Assembly: GCF_014195655.1 (NCBI RefSeq)
Contig: NZ_JACICD010000002.1
Span: forward strand, 310,001 to 374,000
Origin: Ancylobacter tetraedralis
GTDB lineage: Bacteria; Pseudomonadota; Alphaproteobacteria; Rhizobiales; Xanthobacteraceae
DNA: 64,000 nucleotides
Reading direction: 5' to 3'
Positions 55,281-63,800 of this stretch are shown here, one piece after another. How positions within the stretch are numbered: the first letter of the stretch is position 1; every line of letters begins with the position of its first letter. The notes beneath the pieces were generated by a model that ran no database searches, had not been told where the DNA came from, and saw only the letters and a program-made list of their open reading frames with translations. The position numbers and the translations under genes are program-made.

Positions 55281-55892
55281 ATGAAGCGCGAGAGTTCCAC
55301 CTTCGACGTGCCGGCCGAGCTGCCCGTCCTGCGGCGCTATGCGCGCGCGTTGACGCGCGGCGACGACGGCGACGCGGAAGATCTGGTGCACGACGCGCTG
55401 GTGCGTGCCTATGAGCGGCGCCGCACCTTTCAGGACGAGCGGACCCTTCCCGGCCGGGCCGGCGGCGGCGCCTCCGGCAACCGGCTGCGCGGCTGGCTGC
55501 TCTCCATCCTGCACAATGTGTTCGTCGACCGCCGCCGTTCGCGCCATGCCGAGCAGCGGCGCGAGGCGCAGGCGGTGGAACTGGCCGAGACCACCACGCC
55601 GCCCGCTCAGGAGCATCACCTGCGCCTGTCGCAGGTCCGCGAGGCCTTCATGGGCCTGCCGGAGGAACAGCGCGCCGCGCTGCATCTCGTGAGCATCGAG
55701 GGGCTCGGCTATGCCGAGGCCGCCGCCGCGCTCGGCATTCCGCAGGGCACGCTGATGTCCCGGCTTGCGCGCGCCCGGGCGGCGCTGCGCGCGCTCGACG
55801 AGGGCGGGGACGCGGCGCGTGCCGCTCGCCTCGCGGCCCCGTCCGCGTCTCATCTTCGCATCGTAGGAGGTCCGGATGACCCGACCCGTTGA
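55281..55892 (+). CDS. ECF-type RNA polymerase sigma factor
   Basis: A 203-aa extracytoplasmic-function sigma factor. Region 2 is LRRYARALTRGDDGDAEDLV-HDALVRAYERRRTF (DAEDLVxxxLxRA), then LRGWLLSILHNVFVDRRRSR; region 4 is VREAFMGLPEEQRAALHLVS-IEGLGYAEAAAALGIPQGT-LMSRLARARAALR. The ~20-residue linker with Arg/Gly between 2.4 helices is longer than average. ATG 55281 is used, divergent from the ROK gene. It overlaps the anti-sigma gene by 17 bases, a typical pairing. No conserved EcfG/PhyR neighbours are present, so this is a different ECF group. Confidence 0.92.
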   Translation: MKRESSTFDVPAELPVLRRYARALTRGDDGDAEDLVHDALVRAYERRRTFQDERTLPGRAGGGASGNRLRGWLLSILHNVFVDRRRSRHAEQRREAQAVELAETTTPPAQEHHLRLSQVREAFMGLPEEQRAALHLVSIEGLGYAEAAAALGIPQGTLMSRLARARAALRALDEGGDAARAARLAAPSASHLRIVGGPDDPTR

Positions 55893-56664
55893 TCCCGTCT
55901 CCGACACCGACCTGCAGGCCTATGTCGACGACGCGCTCCCCGTGGAGCGACGCATCGATGTCGAGGCCCATCTCAGCGCCAACCCGACGGAAGCCTCGCG
56001 GGTGATGGCGGATCTGCGCATTCGCGACGAATTGCGCCTCGCCTTGGCCGATGCCCCGCGCTCGGTGATGAACGCCCCCGCGCGGGTGGCGACGGTGGAG
56101 GCGGCGCGCCGGCTGGAGCGGGCGCTCTCGCGCGAGAGCTGGATGCGCCCGCTGCGCATCGCCGCGTCGGTGGCGCTGCTGCTGGGCGCCGGCTGGCTGG
56201 CCCATGCCCAGTTCGGCCCGCTCGGGGTCAGCCGCGTCGTCGCCTCCGACCTGCCGCCGGCCTATCTGGAGGAAGCGGTGCGCGCCCACCGCACCGCCGA
56301 GCTGCGCGCCGGGCTCGGGGCGCCCGCCGGCCCGGCCGGCTACCAGCCGGCGGATATCCGCGCCGCCACTGCCATCATCATGCCCTCCCTGCCGGAGGAC
56401 TGGCAGGTGGCCGACGTGCAGATCTTCCCCTCGGCTTTCGGCCCCAGCGTCGAAATGTCGGTGAAGACCAAGGATTTCGGCGCGGTGTCGCTGTTCGCCG
56501 TCCGTCCGGGGAGCTTCGACGTGGTGCCGGCGACCAGCGTGCCGAAGGACGGGCTCAATGCCGCCTACTGGCAGGTGGGCGAGGTGGCCTATGCGCTCGT
56601 GGCCCATGGCGACGCCCGCGAACTCGACCGCGCCGCCGCCGGGCTGGCGCGCTCGCTTTACTAG
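55876..56664 (+). CDS. Anti-sigma factor, membrane-anchored
   Basis: A 262-aa regulator. The N-terminus SDTDLQAYVDDALPVERRID-VEAHLSANP is the anti-sigma (ZAS-like) helical domain that binds the cognate sigma; the HxxxCxxC zinc motif is missing, so it is a zinc-independent variant. One membrane helix (LRIAASVALLLGAGWLAHAQ) at about residues 94-113 is followed by a ~150-residue periplasmic domain. GTAGGAGGT before ATG 55876 is a strong ribosome-binding site. It holds the sigma inactive until an envelope signal, by family analogy. Confidence 0.85.
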   Translation: MTRPVDPVSDTDLQAYVDDALPVERRIDVEAHLSANPTEASRVMADLRIRDELRLALADAPRSVMNAPARVATVEAARRLERALSRESWMRPLRIAASVALLLGAGWLAHAQFGPLGVSRVVASDLPPAYLEEAVRAHRTAELRAGLGAPAGPAGYQPADIRAATAIIMPSLPEDWQVADVQIFPSAFGPSVEMSVKTKDFGAVSLFAVRPGSFDVVPATSVPKDGLNAAYWQVGEVAYALVAHGDARELDRAAAGLARSLY

Positions 56665-56751
56665 ACCCTTTCCCGGCCGCGGGGCGCGCATTCGCCAGGC
56701 GCCACGCGGCTGACATCCCCTTGTGCTCATATCCCCTGACAGGAGACCGAC

Positions 56752-57474
56752 ATGAATATGCCGAATTCCGGCTTCCAGTGGCAGACCGGCGCTCGCGGCG
56801 TCGATCAGGCCGTCTTTGATGAAGGCCTGCGCCGCCACATGCTGCGCGTCTATAATTACATGGCGATCGGCCTCGTCCTGACCGGCGCCGTGGCCTTCTT
56901 CGTCGGCACCACGCCGGCGCTCTACGTGCCGATCTTCTCCACCCCGCTCAAATGGGTGGTGATGCTCGCCCCGCTCGCCTTCGTGCTGCTGTTCTCGTTC
57001 CGCATGCAGTCGATGTCGGCGGGCGCGGCGCAGATGATGTTCTGGGCGTTCTGCGGCGTGATGGGGCTTTCCATGGCCTCCATCTTCCTCGTCTTCACCG
57101 GCACCTCGATTGCCCGCACCTTCTTCATCGCCGCCACCATGTTCGGCGCGACGAGCCTGTATGGCTACACCACCAAGCGCGACCTGTCGCAGTTCGGCTC
57201 CTTCCTGATGATGGGCCTGATCGGCGTCGTCATCGCCAGCGTGGTGAACATCTTCCTCGGCTCGACCATGCTGCAGTTCATCGTTTCGGTGGTCGGTATC
57301 CTGGTCTTCGTCGGTCTGACCGCCTGGGACACGCAGTCGATCAAGGAACAGTACGCGGAAAATTTTGATGCGGAATCGCAACAGAAGCTCGCTGTTTTCG
57401 GCGCATTCTCCCTCTATCTGAACTTCGTGAACATCTTCCAGCTGCTGCTGAACCTCACCGGCGAGCGGGAGTGA
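56752..57474 (+). CDS. Bax inhibitor-1/YccA family membrane protein
   Basis: A 240-aa inner-membrane protein with seven helices, beginning RRHMLRVYNYMAIGLVLTGA VAFF, then FRMQSMSAGAAQMMFWAFCG, VMGLSMASIFLVFTG, FFIAATMFGATSLYGYTTKR DLSQFGSFLMMGLIGVVIAS and VGLTAWDTQSIKEQY, with the C-terminal Asp pair (WDTQ, FDAE) of the BI-1 pH-gated calcium leak. Relatives YbhL/YccA modulate FtsH or leak ions. ATG 56752 follows ACAGGAGACC. The next gene (DUF2076) follows after 50 bases. Confidence 0.9.
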   Translation: MNMPNSGFQWQTGARGVDQAVFDEGLRRHMLRVYNYMAIGLVLTGAVAFFVGTTPALYVPIFSTPLKWVVMLAPLAFVLLFSFRMQSMSAGAAQMMFWAFCGVMGLSMASIFLVFTGTSIARTFFIAATMFGATSLYGYTTKRDLSQFGSFLMMGLIGVVIASVVNIFLGSTMLQFIVSVVGILVFVGLTAWDTQSIKEQYAENFDAESQQKLAVFGAFSLYLNFVNIFQLLLNLTGERE

Positions 57475-57525
57475 TGCGAGCGACGCTGTTTCCGCAGTGA
57501 TATCCCCGACAGGAGGGATTTCGAG

Positions 57526-58380
57526 ATGAACGACCAGGACCGTCAGGCCATCGATGGCCTTTTTGCCAAGCTCGGCGAGGTCGAGAGCCGCACGGGCCCG
57601 CGCGATGGCGACGCGGAGGGCTACATCGCCCGCCGCATCGCCGCGCAGCCGGCTGCGCCCTATCTGATGGCGCAGACCATCGTGATGCAGGATTATGCGC
57701 TGAAACAGGCGCAGGCGCGTATCGAGGACCTGGAGCGCCAGGCGCAGCAGGCGGCGAGGGACGCTCAGGAGGCGCAGGAAGCGGCCCGGCAGGCGGCCCA
57801 GCGCCCGGCCGGCGGCGGCGGGATCTTCGGCGGCCTGTTCGGCTCCGGCGAGCCGCCGGCGCGGACGGGTTCCGTGCCATCGGTTCCGCGCGCGGGCACG
57901 TCCTTCGGCGCGCCGGCGGCGGGTTCCCAGCCGTCGGGCGCCGTGCCGCCGGATGCCGCGTCCGTCTGGCAGTCCGGCGGGCCGCAGGGCGGGGCCTATG
58001 GCGCCCCGCAATATGCCCAGCAGCCGCCCGGCGCGCCTCAGGCCCAGCCCGGCGGTTTCGGCCGGTCGGGATTCGGCGGCGGCGGCGGTTTCGGGGGTGG
58101 CGGCTTTCTGGCCGGCGCCGCGCAGACCGCGCTCGGCGTCGCCGGTGGCGTGATGCTCGGCAACGCCCTTGGCGGCCTGTTCGGCGGGCACACCGCGCAG
58201 GCCGCCCCGGTCACCGAGATCATCGAGGAGAAGGCACCCGCCAGCGATTCCGATCAGCGCGATCCGCGCGCCGACGACAGTGCCGCCAATGACGACACGT
58301 CTTCCGGCGACACGTCCTCCGGCGACGATGGCGGCTGGTTTGATGGCGGCGACTGGTTCGGCGGCGACGACCAGCTCTGA
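57526..58380 (+). CDS. DUF2076 domain protein
   Basis: A 284-aa protein. The N-terminus NDQDRQAIDGLFAKLGEVES ... AQPAAPYLMAQTIVMQDYAL-KQAQARIEDLERQAQQAARD is the DUF2076 helical domain with a coiled coil. The middle is Pro/Gly/Gln-rich and low-complexity; GFGGGGGFGGGGFLAGAAQTA-LGVAGGVMLGNALGGLFGG contains a Gly-zipper membrane-like segment, and the tail is acidic with DTSSGDTSSGDDGGWFDGG. Family members are periplasmic ligand-binding-sensor-like in annotation but functionally unproven. ATG 57526 has CAGGAGGG at good spacing. The Gly-zipper resembles that of surface-antigen lipoproteins. Confidence 0.85.
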   Translation: MNDQDRQAIDGLFAKLGEVESRTGPRDGDAEGYIARRIAAQPAAPYLMAQTIVMQDYALKQAQARIEDLERQAQQAARDAQEAQEAARQAAQRPAGGGGIFGGLFGSGEPPARTGSVPSVPRAGTSFGAPAAGSQPSGAVPPDAASVWQSGGPQGGAYGAPQYAQQPPGAPQAQPGGFGRSGFGGGGGFGGGGFLAGAAQTALGVAGGVMLGNALGGLFGGHTAQAAPVTEIIEEKAPASDSDQRDPRADDSAANDDTSSGDTSSGDDGGWFDGGDWFGGDDQL

Positions 58381-58632
58381 GCGAAGCCCACCCCGGCAAA
58401 CGTGCAGATCGCGCATCCGTGCGCGCTGTTTCAGGCGCGGGAAGACGCCTTTTTGCCCACCTCTGCGGGGCCGGCCTCCGGGTCGGCCCTGTCTCATGAC
58501 GGAACGCCGGCGCCACGATTCCGGCGGGTGGCGCGATGTCGTAAGGGAAACTCCGGTTGCCGCGGGCTCGCGGGCCGGTAGCGTGTGTGGCACCGTGTCT
58601 CCCACCTGCCGAACCCGAGCGCCCCCGGAACG

Positions 58633-61416
58633 ATGATAGATGCCGCCCCGCCTCCCGGCTCCTCCGCCCCGTCCCGGTCCGCCCCGCGCACCCCGCCTGC
58701 CCAACACCCGGCCCGCCCGCCCGACTGGCACGCCCTGCCGCATGAGGCGGTGGCGGACCATCTCGATGCGTCCCCTCAAGGGCTCAGCCCCGCGGAGGCG
58801 CAGGCCCGGCTGCAGCGCCACGGCGCCAACGCCCTGCCCGAGCCGCCGGGCCGCCATCCGCTGCTGCGCTTCCTCTCCCAGTTCAATAATGCGCTGATCT
58901 ATTTCCTGCTGGCGGGTGCGCTCGCGGCGTTGCTGCTGGGCCACCATGTCGATGCCGGGGTGATCGTCGCGGTCGTGCTGGTCAACGCCATTGTCGGCTT
59001 CGTGCAGGAGGGCAAGGCCGAGCAGGCGCTGAAGGCGATCGGCAACATGATCTCGCCGCAGGCCAGCGCGCTGCGCGGCAACCGGCGCGTCAGCGTCGCC
59101 GCGCGCGATCTGGTGCCGGGCGACCTCGTCATCCTGGAGGCGGGCGACCGGGTGCCGGCCGATACGCGGCTGGTGCGGGCGCGCGGGATGCGGATCGACG
59201 AATCGATCCTGACCGGCGAATCCCTCGCCGCCTCCAAGCGCGAGGATCCCGCCCCGCGCGACGCGGCGCTCGGCGACCGTTACTCCATGGCATTCTCGGG
59301 CACCACGGTCGCGGCCGGGCAGGGGGCCGGCATCGTCGTCTCCACGGGGCGCCATACCGAGATCGGACGAATCGGCACGCTGATCGCCGGGGTGGAGCCG
59401 CTGGCGACGCCGCTGCTCCGGCAGATCGACGCCTTCGCCCACCGCTTCACCTGGGCGGTGCTGATCGCCGGGGCGGGGCTGTTCCTGTTCGCGGTCGCGG
59501 TGCGCGGCTATGGCTGGACCGAGGCGCTGATGGCGGTGGTGGCGCTCGCCGTCGGCGTTGTGCCCGAAGGACTGCCGGCGGTGATCACCATCACCCTGGC
59601 CATCGGCGTGCGCCGCATGGCGGCGCGCCATGCCATCATCCGGCGCCTGCCGGCGGTGGAAACGCTGGGAGCCACCTCGATCATCTGTTCGGACAAGACC
59701 GGCACGCTCACCCGCAACGAGATGACGGTGCGCCGGCTGTTCCTCCCCGCCAGCGGGCCGGACACGGGCGAGGTCGAGGTGTCCGGCGCCGGCTATGGGC
59801 CGGAGGGCCGCCTTTCCTGGCCGGCGGGATCCGAGGCCGAGGGCGATCCGGCGGCGGCGGCCGAGGCGCTGCTGCGCTGCGGCCTGCTGTGCAACGACGC
59901 CCATCTTTCCGCCAGCGCGGGGCACTGGCACGCCGAGGGCGACCCGATGGAGGGCGCGCTGGTGGCGCTGGCGATGAAGGCCGGTATCAAACCGGAGGTG
60001 GAGCGCGCCCGCTGGGTGCGGCGCGACGAGATTCCCTTCGATGCCGCCCATCGCTTCATGGCGGTGCTGGCACAGGGACCGCACGGCACGTGCATCGCCT
60101 TCATCAAGGGCGCGCCGGAGGCGGTGCTGGCCATGTGCGACGCGCCGGACATGGCGCGCTGGGACGCGGCCATCGAGAGCGCCGCGCGGCAGGGCGAGCG
60201 CGTGCTCGGCTTCGCGATGATGCGCTTCGAGACCGCGCCGGCGCGGCTGACGGCCGAAGCCCTGACCGGGCCCGGCGCTTCGCCCGGCGCGATCTTCCTC
60301 GGCCTTGCCGGCTTCATCGATCCGCCGCGCCCCGAGGCGGTGGCGGCGATCGCCGAGTGTCGCACCGCCGGCATCGGCGTGAAGATGATCACCGGCGACC
60401 ATGGCGCCACCGCGAAGGCGATCGCCCGCCAGCTCGGCATCGCGCCAAACCCGGCGGTCATCACCGGTGCGCAGGTGGATGACGCATCCGACGCGGCGCT
60501 CATTGCCATGGCCCGCGAGACTGCCGTGTTCGCCCGCACCAGCCCGGAGAACAAGCTGCGCATCGTGCGTGCGCTGCAATCCAGCGGCGCGGTGGTGGCG
60601 ATGACCGGTGACGGGGTGAATGACGCGCCCGCGCTGCGGCAGGCGGATGTCGGCATCGCCATGGGCAGGAAGGGCACGGAAGCGGCCAAGCAGGCGGCGG
60701 AAGTGGTGCTGGTGGACGACAATTTCGCCACCATCGTCGCCGCGGTGCAGGAAGGCCGCACCGTCTACGACAATATCCGCAAGATGATCGCCTGGACGCT
60801 GCCGACCAATGGCGGCGAGGTGCTGGCGGTCATCATCGCCATCCTGGTCGGCGTCGCCCTGCCGGTCTCGCCGGCGCAGATCCTCTGGATGAACCTTCTG
60901 CTCTCCGCCACGCTGGGCCTCGCTCTGGCCTTCGAGCCGACCGAGCCGGGCGTCATGCGCCGCCCGCCGCGCGCCGCCGATGCCGGGCTGATGACGCCCT
61001 TCATGCTCTGGCGCGTGGTGCTGGTCTCGCTGCTGTTCATGGCCGTGACCTTCGCCATGCAGGCACTGGCCTTCGCGCGTGGGCATGACGAGGCGATGGC
61101 GCGCACCATCGTGGTCAACACCATCGTGGTGATGGAAATCTTCTACCTGTTCAACGTGCGGTTCCTGCACATGACCTCGGTCACGTGGCGCGGCGCGCTG
61201 GGCACGCCGGCGGTGCTCATGGCCATTGCCGCCGTGACGCTGGGACAGGTCGCCTTCACCTATCTGCCGGTCCTGCAGTGGATCTTCGACACCCGCCCGG
61301 TCGGCCTTGTCGACGGGCTGATCATCCTCGGCGCCGGCGTAGCGCTGATGGGGGTGCTGGAGGGGGAGAAGGCGCTGCTGCGGCGCCTGCGCCTCTTCGC
61401 TGCCCAGGACATGTGA
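58633..61416 (+). CDS. P2-type cation-transporting ATPase
   Basis: A 927-aa P-type ATPase. After a Pro-rich start comes ADHLDASPQGLSPAEAQARL-QRHGANALPEP (cation ATPase N-terminal domain), then the A-domain TGES (DESILTGESLAASKRE), the membrane motif VVPEGLPAVITITLAIGVRR, the phosphorylated Asp in CSDKTGTLTRNEM at about residue 354, the N-domain, and GDGVNDAPALRQADVGIAMG. Ten membrane helices can be followed. The PEGLPA motif and 927-aa length fit the Ca2+/Na+/Mn2+ (PMR1/SERCA-like) group, not heavy-metal CPx ATPases (no CPx motif). The ion is unknown. ATG 58633 is chosen. Confidence 0.92.
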   Translation: MIDAAPPPGSSAPSRSAPRTPPAQHPARPPDWHALPHEAVADHLDASPQGLSPAEAQARLQRHGANALPEPPGRHPLLRFLSQFNNALIYFLLAGALAALLLGHHVDAGVIVAVVLVNAIVGFVQEGKAEQALKAIGNMISPQASALRGNRRVSVAARDLVPGDLVILEAGDRVPADTRLVRARGMRIDESILTGESLAASKREDPAPRDAALGDRYSMAFSGTTVAAGQGAGIVVSTGRHTEIGRIGTLIAGVEPLATPLLRQIDAFAHRFTWAVLIAGAGLFLFAVAVRGYGWTEALMAVVALAVGVVPEGLPAVITITLAIGVRRMAARHAIIRRLPAVETLGATSIICSDKTGTLTRNEMTVRRLFLPASGPDTGEVEVSGAGYGPEGRLSWPAGSEAEGDPAAAAEALLRCGLLCNDAHLSASAGHWHAEGDPMEGALVALAMKAGIKPEVERARWVRRDEIPFDAAHRFMAVLAQGPHGTCIAFIKGAPEAVLAMCDAPDMARWDAAIESAARQGERVLGFAMMRFETAPARLTAEALTGPGASPGAIFLGLAGFIDPPRPEAVAAIAECRTAGIGVKMITGDHGATAKAIARQLGIAPNPAVITGAQVDDASDAALIAMARETAVFARTSPENKLRIVRALQSSGAVVAMTGDGVNDAPALRQADVGIAMGRKGTEAAKQAAEVVLVDDNFATIVAAVQEGRTVYDNIRKMIAWTLPTNGGEVLAVIIAILVGVALPVSPAQILWMNLLLSATLGLALAFEPTEPGVMRRPPRAADAGLMTPFMLWRVVLVSLLFMAVTFAMQALAFARGHDEAMARTIVVNTIVVMEIFYLFNVRFLHMTSVTWRGALGTPAVLMAIAAVTLGQVAFTYLPVLQWIFDTRPVGLVDGLIILGAGVALMGVLEGEKALLRRLRLFAAQDM

Positions 61417-61434
61417 CGACGGGGAGCGGGGCGC

Positions 61435-62430
61435 CTAGCCGAGCTTTGTTTCCCCCCGCGCGGCGCGCATGGCGCCGGGCGCGTGGCCGGTGATGCGCTT
61501 GAAGGCGCGGCTGAAGGCTGCCTGCGAGCCATAGCCAAGCCGGTGCGCGGCGATGTCGATCGGCACCCGGTCGCGGCTGATCCATTGCGCGGCCAGCCGC
61601 ATGCGCAGATCGGTGAGGTAGCGTACCGGCGTCATGCCGGTGACGGCGAGGAAGCGCTCGGCGAAGACCGAACGTGAGGCGCCCATCTGCGCCGCCAGTT
61701 CCGCCACCGTCCAGTCGCGGCCGGGATCGCGGTGCAGGGCGGCGATGACGCGCCCGAGGCGCGGGTCGCGCAGCGCCGCCACCCAGCCATTGGCATCGCC
61801 GCAGCCGCATTCCACCCAGGCGCGCACGATGAACGCCGAGACCACATCGGCAAGCCGCGCGAGGATGCCGGCAAAGCCGGCCCGGTCTCCGCGCGTCTCG
61901 CGCTCCATCGCCTCCAGCATCGGCAGGATCTCGGGATAGCGCGCCAGCAGCGTGCCGACGAACATCTGCTCGGGCATCAGGCTGACAAGCGGGCTCATGC
62001 TGCCGAGGTCGAATTCCATCGAGCCGCTGAAGATCAGCGCGCGAGTGGAGGGGCAGCCCTCGGGGGCGGTGATGTCGCCGACGCTGTCGCAGATCGGCTG
62101 CACCGCGCAGCTGCGCACGTCCCGGCAGGGCAGGTCGGGCGCCGAGAGGAGGTCGTGCAGGCCGCCGCGCGGCAGCAGCACGGCATCCCCGGTCTGCATC
62201 GCATCGAGGCCTCCGGCGGGACGGCGCAGGAAGACCGGGCCGCGCGCGATGAAGTGGAACTGCGCGCGGCCTTCCTCCTGCCCGAAGCGCAGGCCGAACG
62301 GCGGCGCCAGTTCGATGCGGCGATAGTCGATGCCGACCAGGCGCATGCCCATCAGCATGTCGCTGACCAGATCGAGCGCCCCTCCGGCCGGGTCGCCCAG
62401 CCCCGCTGTTCCGGACGAACGATCAATCAT
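61435..62430 (-). CDS. AraC family transcriptional regulator
   Basis: A 331-aa regulator. The N-terminal ~190 residues are a cupin-like sensor of the AraC_binding_6 type (DLVSDMLMGMRLVGIDYRRI, HFIARGPVFLRRP, LLPRGGLHDLLS, CDSVGDITAPEG), and the C-terminus has the two helix-turn-helix units: DWTVAELAAQMGASRSVFAE-RFLAVTGMTPVRYLTDLRMR and VPIDIAAHRLGYGSQAAFSR-AFKRITGHAPGAMR. A Cys pair lies in the sensor (CRDVRSCAVQPICDS). ATG 62430 is used. It is divergent from the NepI-like gene by 81 bases, so it probably controls that exporter. Confidence 0.9.
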   Translation of the reverse strand: MIDRSSGTAGLGDPAGGALDLVSDMLMGMRLVGIDYRRIELAPPFGLRFGQEEGRAQFHFIARGPVFLRRPAGGLDAMQTGDAVLLPRGGLHDLLSAPDLPCRDVRSCAVQPICDSVGDITAPEGCPSTRALIFSGSMEFDLGSMSPLVSLMPEQMFVGTLLARYPEILPMLEAMERETRGDRAGFAGILARLADVVSAFIVRAWVECGCGDANGWVAALRDPRLGRVIAALHRDPGRDWTVAELAAQMGASRSVFAERFLAVTGMTPVRYLTDLRMRLAAQWISRDRVPIDIAAHRLGYGSQAAFSRAFKRITGHAPGAMRAARGETKLG

Positions 62431-62458
62431 ATGAGAGTTATTGGCATATATCGTCCGG
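62411..62458. promoter_or_regulatory. Inverted repeat in the araC-like/nepI-like divergent region
   Basis: CCGGACGAA (62411-62419) and ATCGTCCGG (62450-62458) are inverted copies with one mismatch, separated by 30 AT-rich bases including CATATG and CATATA. The left half falls within the first codons of the regulator. It could be an operator for the AraC-type protein. Confidence 0.35.
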
Positions 62459-62511
62459 TATTTCCAGCCTAGGACTGGGGCAACCATTCTCCCGCTTCGA
62501 AGGGAATTTCG

Positions 62512-63756
62512 ATGAGCGATACTCTGCCCTGGCCCGAGGAGGCTTCCGCCGCCGGGCTCGACATTGACAGCATCACCGCCCTCGCCCCGCCCGCCGCCGC
62601 CGCGCCCGCCTGGGCGGCGGTCGGCTCGATGACGCTGGGCGTGTTCGGCCTCGTGACCGCCGAGTTTCTCCCCGCCAGCCTGCTGACGCCGATGGCGGCG
62701 GACCTGCGCATCAGCGAGGGCACCGCCGGACAGGCCGTGACGGCGACCGCCATCGTCGCGCTGGTGGCCAGCCTTCTCGTCGCCACGGTGACGCGGCGCA
62801 TCGACCGGCGCATCGTGCTGCTGGTCTTCACCGTGCTGCTGATCGTCTCCAACCTGATCGTCGCTTTCGCCCCCGATCTCGGCTCGCTGCTGGTCGGCCG
62901 CGTGCTGCTGGGCATCGCGCTGGGCGGGTTCTGGGCGATGTCGGCCGCGCTCGCCATGCGCCTGGTGCCGGAGGAGATGGTGCCGCGCGCTCTGTCGATC
63001 ATTTTCAGCGGCGTCTCGGCGGCCACCATCTTCGCCGCGCCGGTGGGCAGCTATCTCGGCCATCTCTTGGGCTGGCGGGCGGTGTTCCTCATCGCCGCGG
63101 TGCTGGCGGTGGCCACGCTGATCGCGCAGGTCGCGACGCTGCCGCGCATGGCGCCGAGCGGTTCGGCCAGCCTGCGCACGCTGATCGACGTGCTGCGCCG
63201 GCCGGGCATCGGCATCGGCATGTTCGCCGCGATGCTGGTTTTCTCCGGCCATTTCGCCGTCTTCACCTATATTCGCCCCTTCCTGGAAACGGTGACGGGC
63301 GTGGGGATCAGCGCGGTGTCGGGCATATTGCTCGGCTTCGGCGTCGCCAATTTCGTCGGTACGCTTGTGGCGGGGCGGCTCTTGCAGCGTAGCCTCGGCG
63401 TCTCGCTGGTCTGCGCCCCGGTGCTGATGGGCGTGCTCGGGCTTGGGCTGGTCACGCTCGCCAATACGCCGGCGGGGGATGCGCTGATGGTGGCGCTGTG
63501 GGGCTTCGCCTTCGGCATCGTGCCGGTGGCGTGGTCCACCTGGCTGACCCGCACCGTGCCCGATCAGGCGGAAAGCGCCGGCGGCCTGCTGGTCGCGGCG
63601 GTGCAGTTCGCCATCTCCGTCGGCGCGGCCGGGGGCGGGATGATCTTCGATCGCGAGGGCGCGGCCGGCGTGTTCGGTGCCGCCAGCCTCGTCCTGCTGG
63701 CGGCTGCCGTGATCATCCTGGCCGGCGTGCGTCCGCGCCTGCGGCAGGGTGGGTGA
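62512..63756 (+). CDS. MFS exporter of the NepI (purine ribonucleoside efflux) type
   Basis: A 414-aa, 12-helix DHA1-family exporter. It shares long stretches with E. coli NepI: VTAEFLPASLLTPMAADLRI SEGTAGQAVTATAIVALVAS, RRIVLLVFTVLLIVSNLIVA, GRVLLGIALGGFWAMSAALA MRLVP and PVAWSTWLTRTVPDQAESAG. NepI exports inosine, adenosine and toxic purine analogues; the substrate here is an inference from that similarity. The first ~25 residues are unconserved and Ala/Pro-rich. ATG 62512 follows AAGGGAATTTCG. Divergent from the AraC regulator. Confidence 0.87.
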   Translation: MSDTLPWPEEASAAGLDIDSITALAPPAAAAPAWAAVGSMTLGVFGLVTAEFLPASLLTPMAADLRISEGTAGQAVTATAIVALVASLLVATVTRRIDRRIVLLVFTVLLIVSNLIVAFAPDLGSLLVGRVLLGIALGGFWAMSAALAMRLVPEEMVPRALSIIFSGVSAATIFAAPVGSYLGHLLGWRAVFLIAAVLAVATLIAQVATLPRMAPSGSASLRTLIDVLRRPGIGIGMFAAMLVFSGHFAVFTYIRPFLETVTGVGISAVSGILLGFGVANFVGTLVAGRLLQRSLGVSLVCAPVLMGVLGLGLVTLANTPAGDALMVALWGFAFGIVPVAWSTWLTRTVPDQAESAGGLLVAAVQFAISVGAAGGGMIFDREGAAGVFGAASLVLLAAAVIILAGVRPRLRQGG

Positions 63757-63800
63757 AGTCTCACGTCCCGCGCGCCCGGGGGCGGGACCGGCCGGCTGCG

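Noticed and set aside
55648-61170. A minus-strand open frame of more than 1,800 codons opposite the anti-sigma, BI-1, DUF2076 and P-type ATPase genes
   Set aside because: It is a shadow caused by high GC at codon third positions of the plus-strand genes. Its translation is His/Arg/Asp-rich with no domain pattern, while the opposite strand has four recognisable families.
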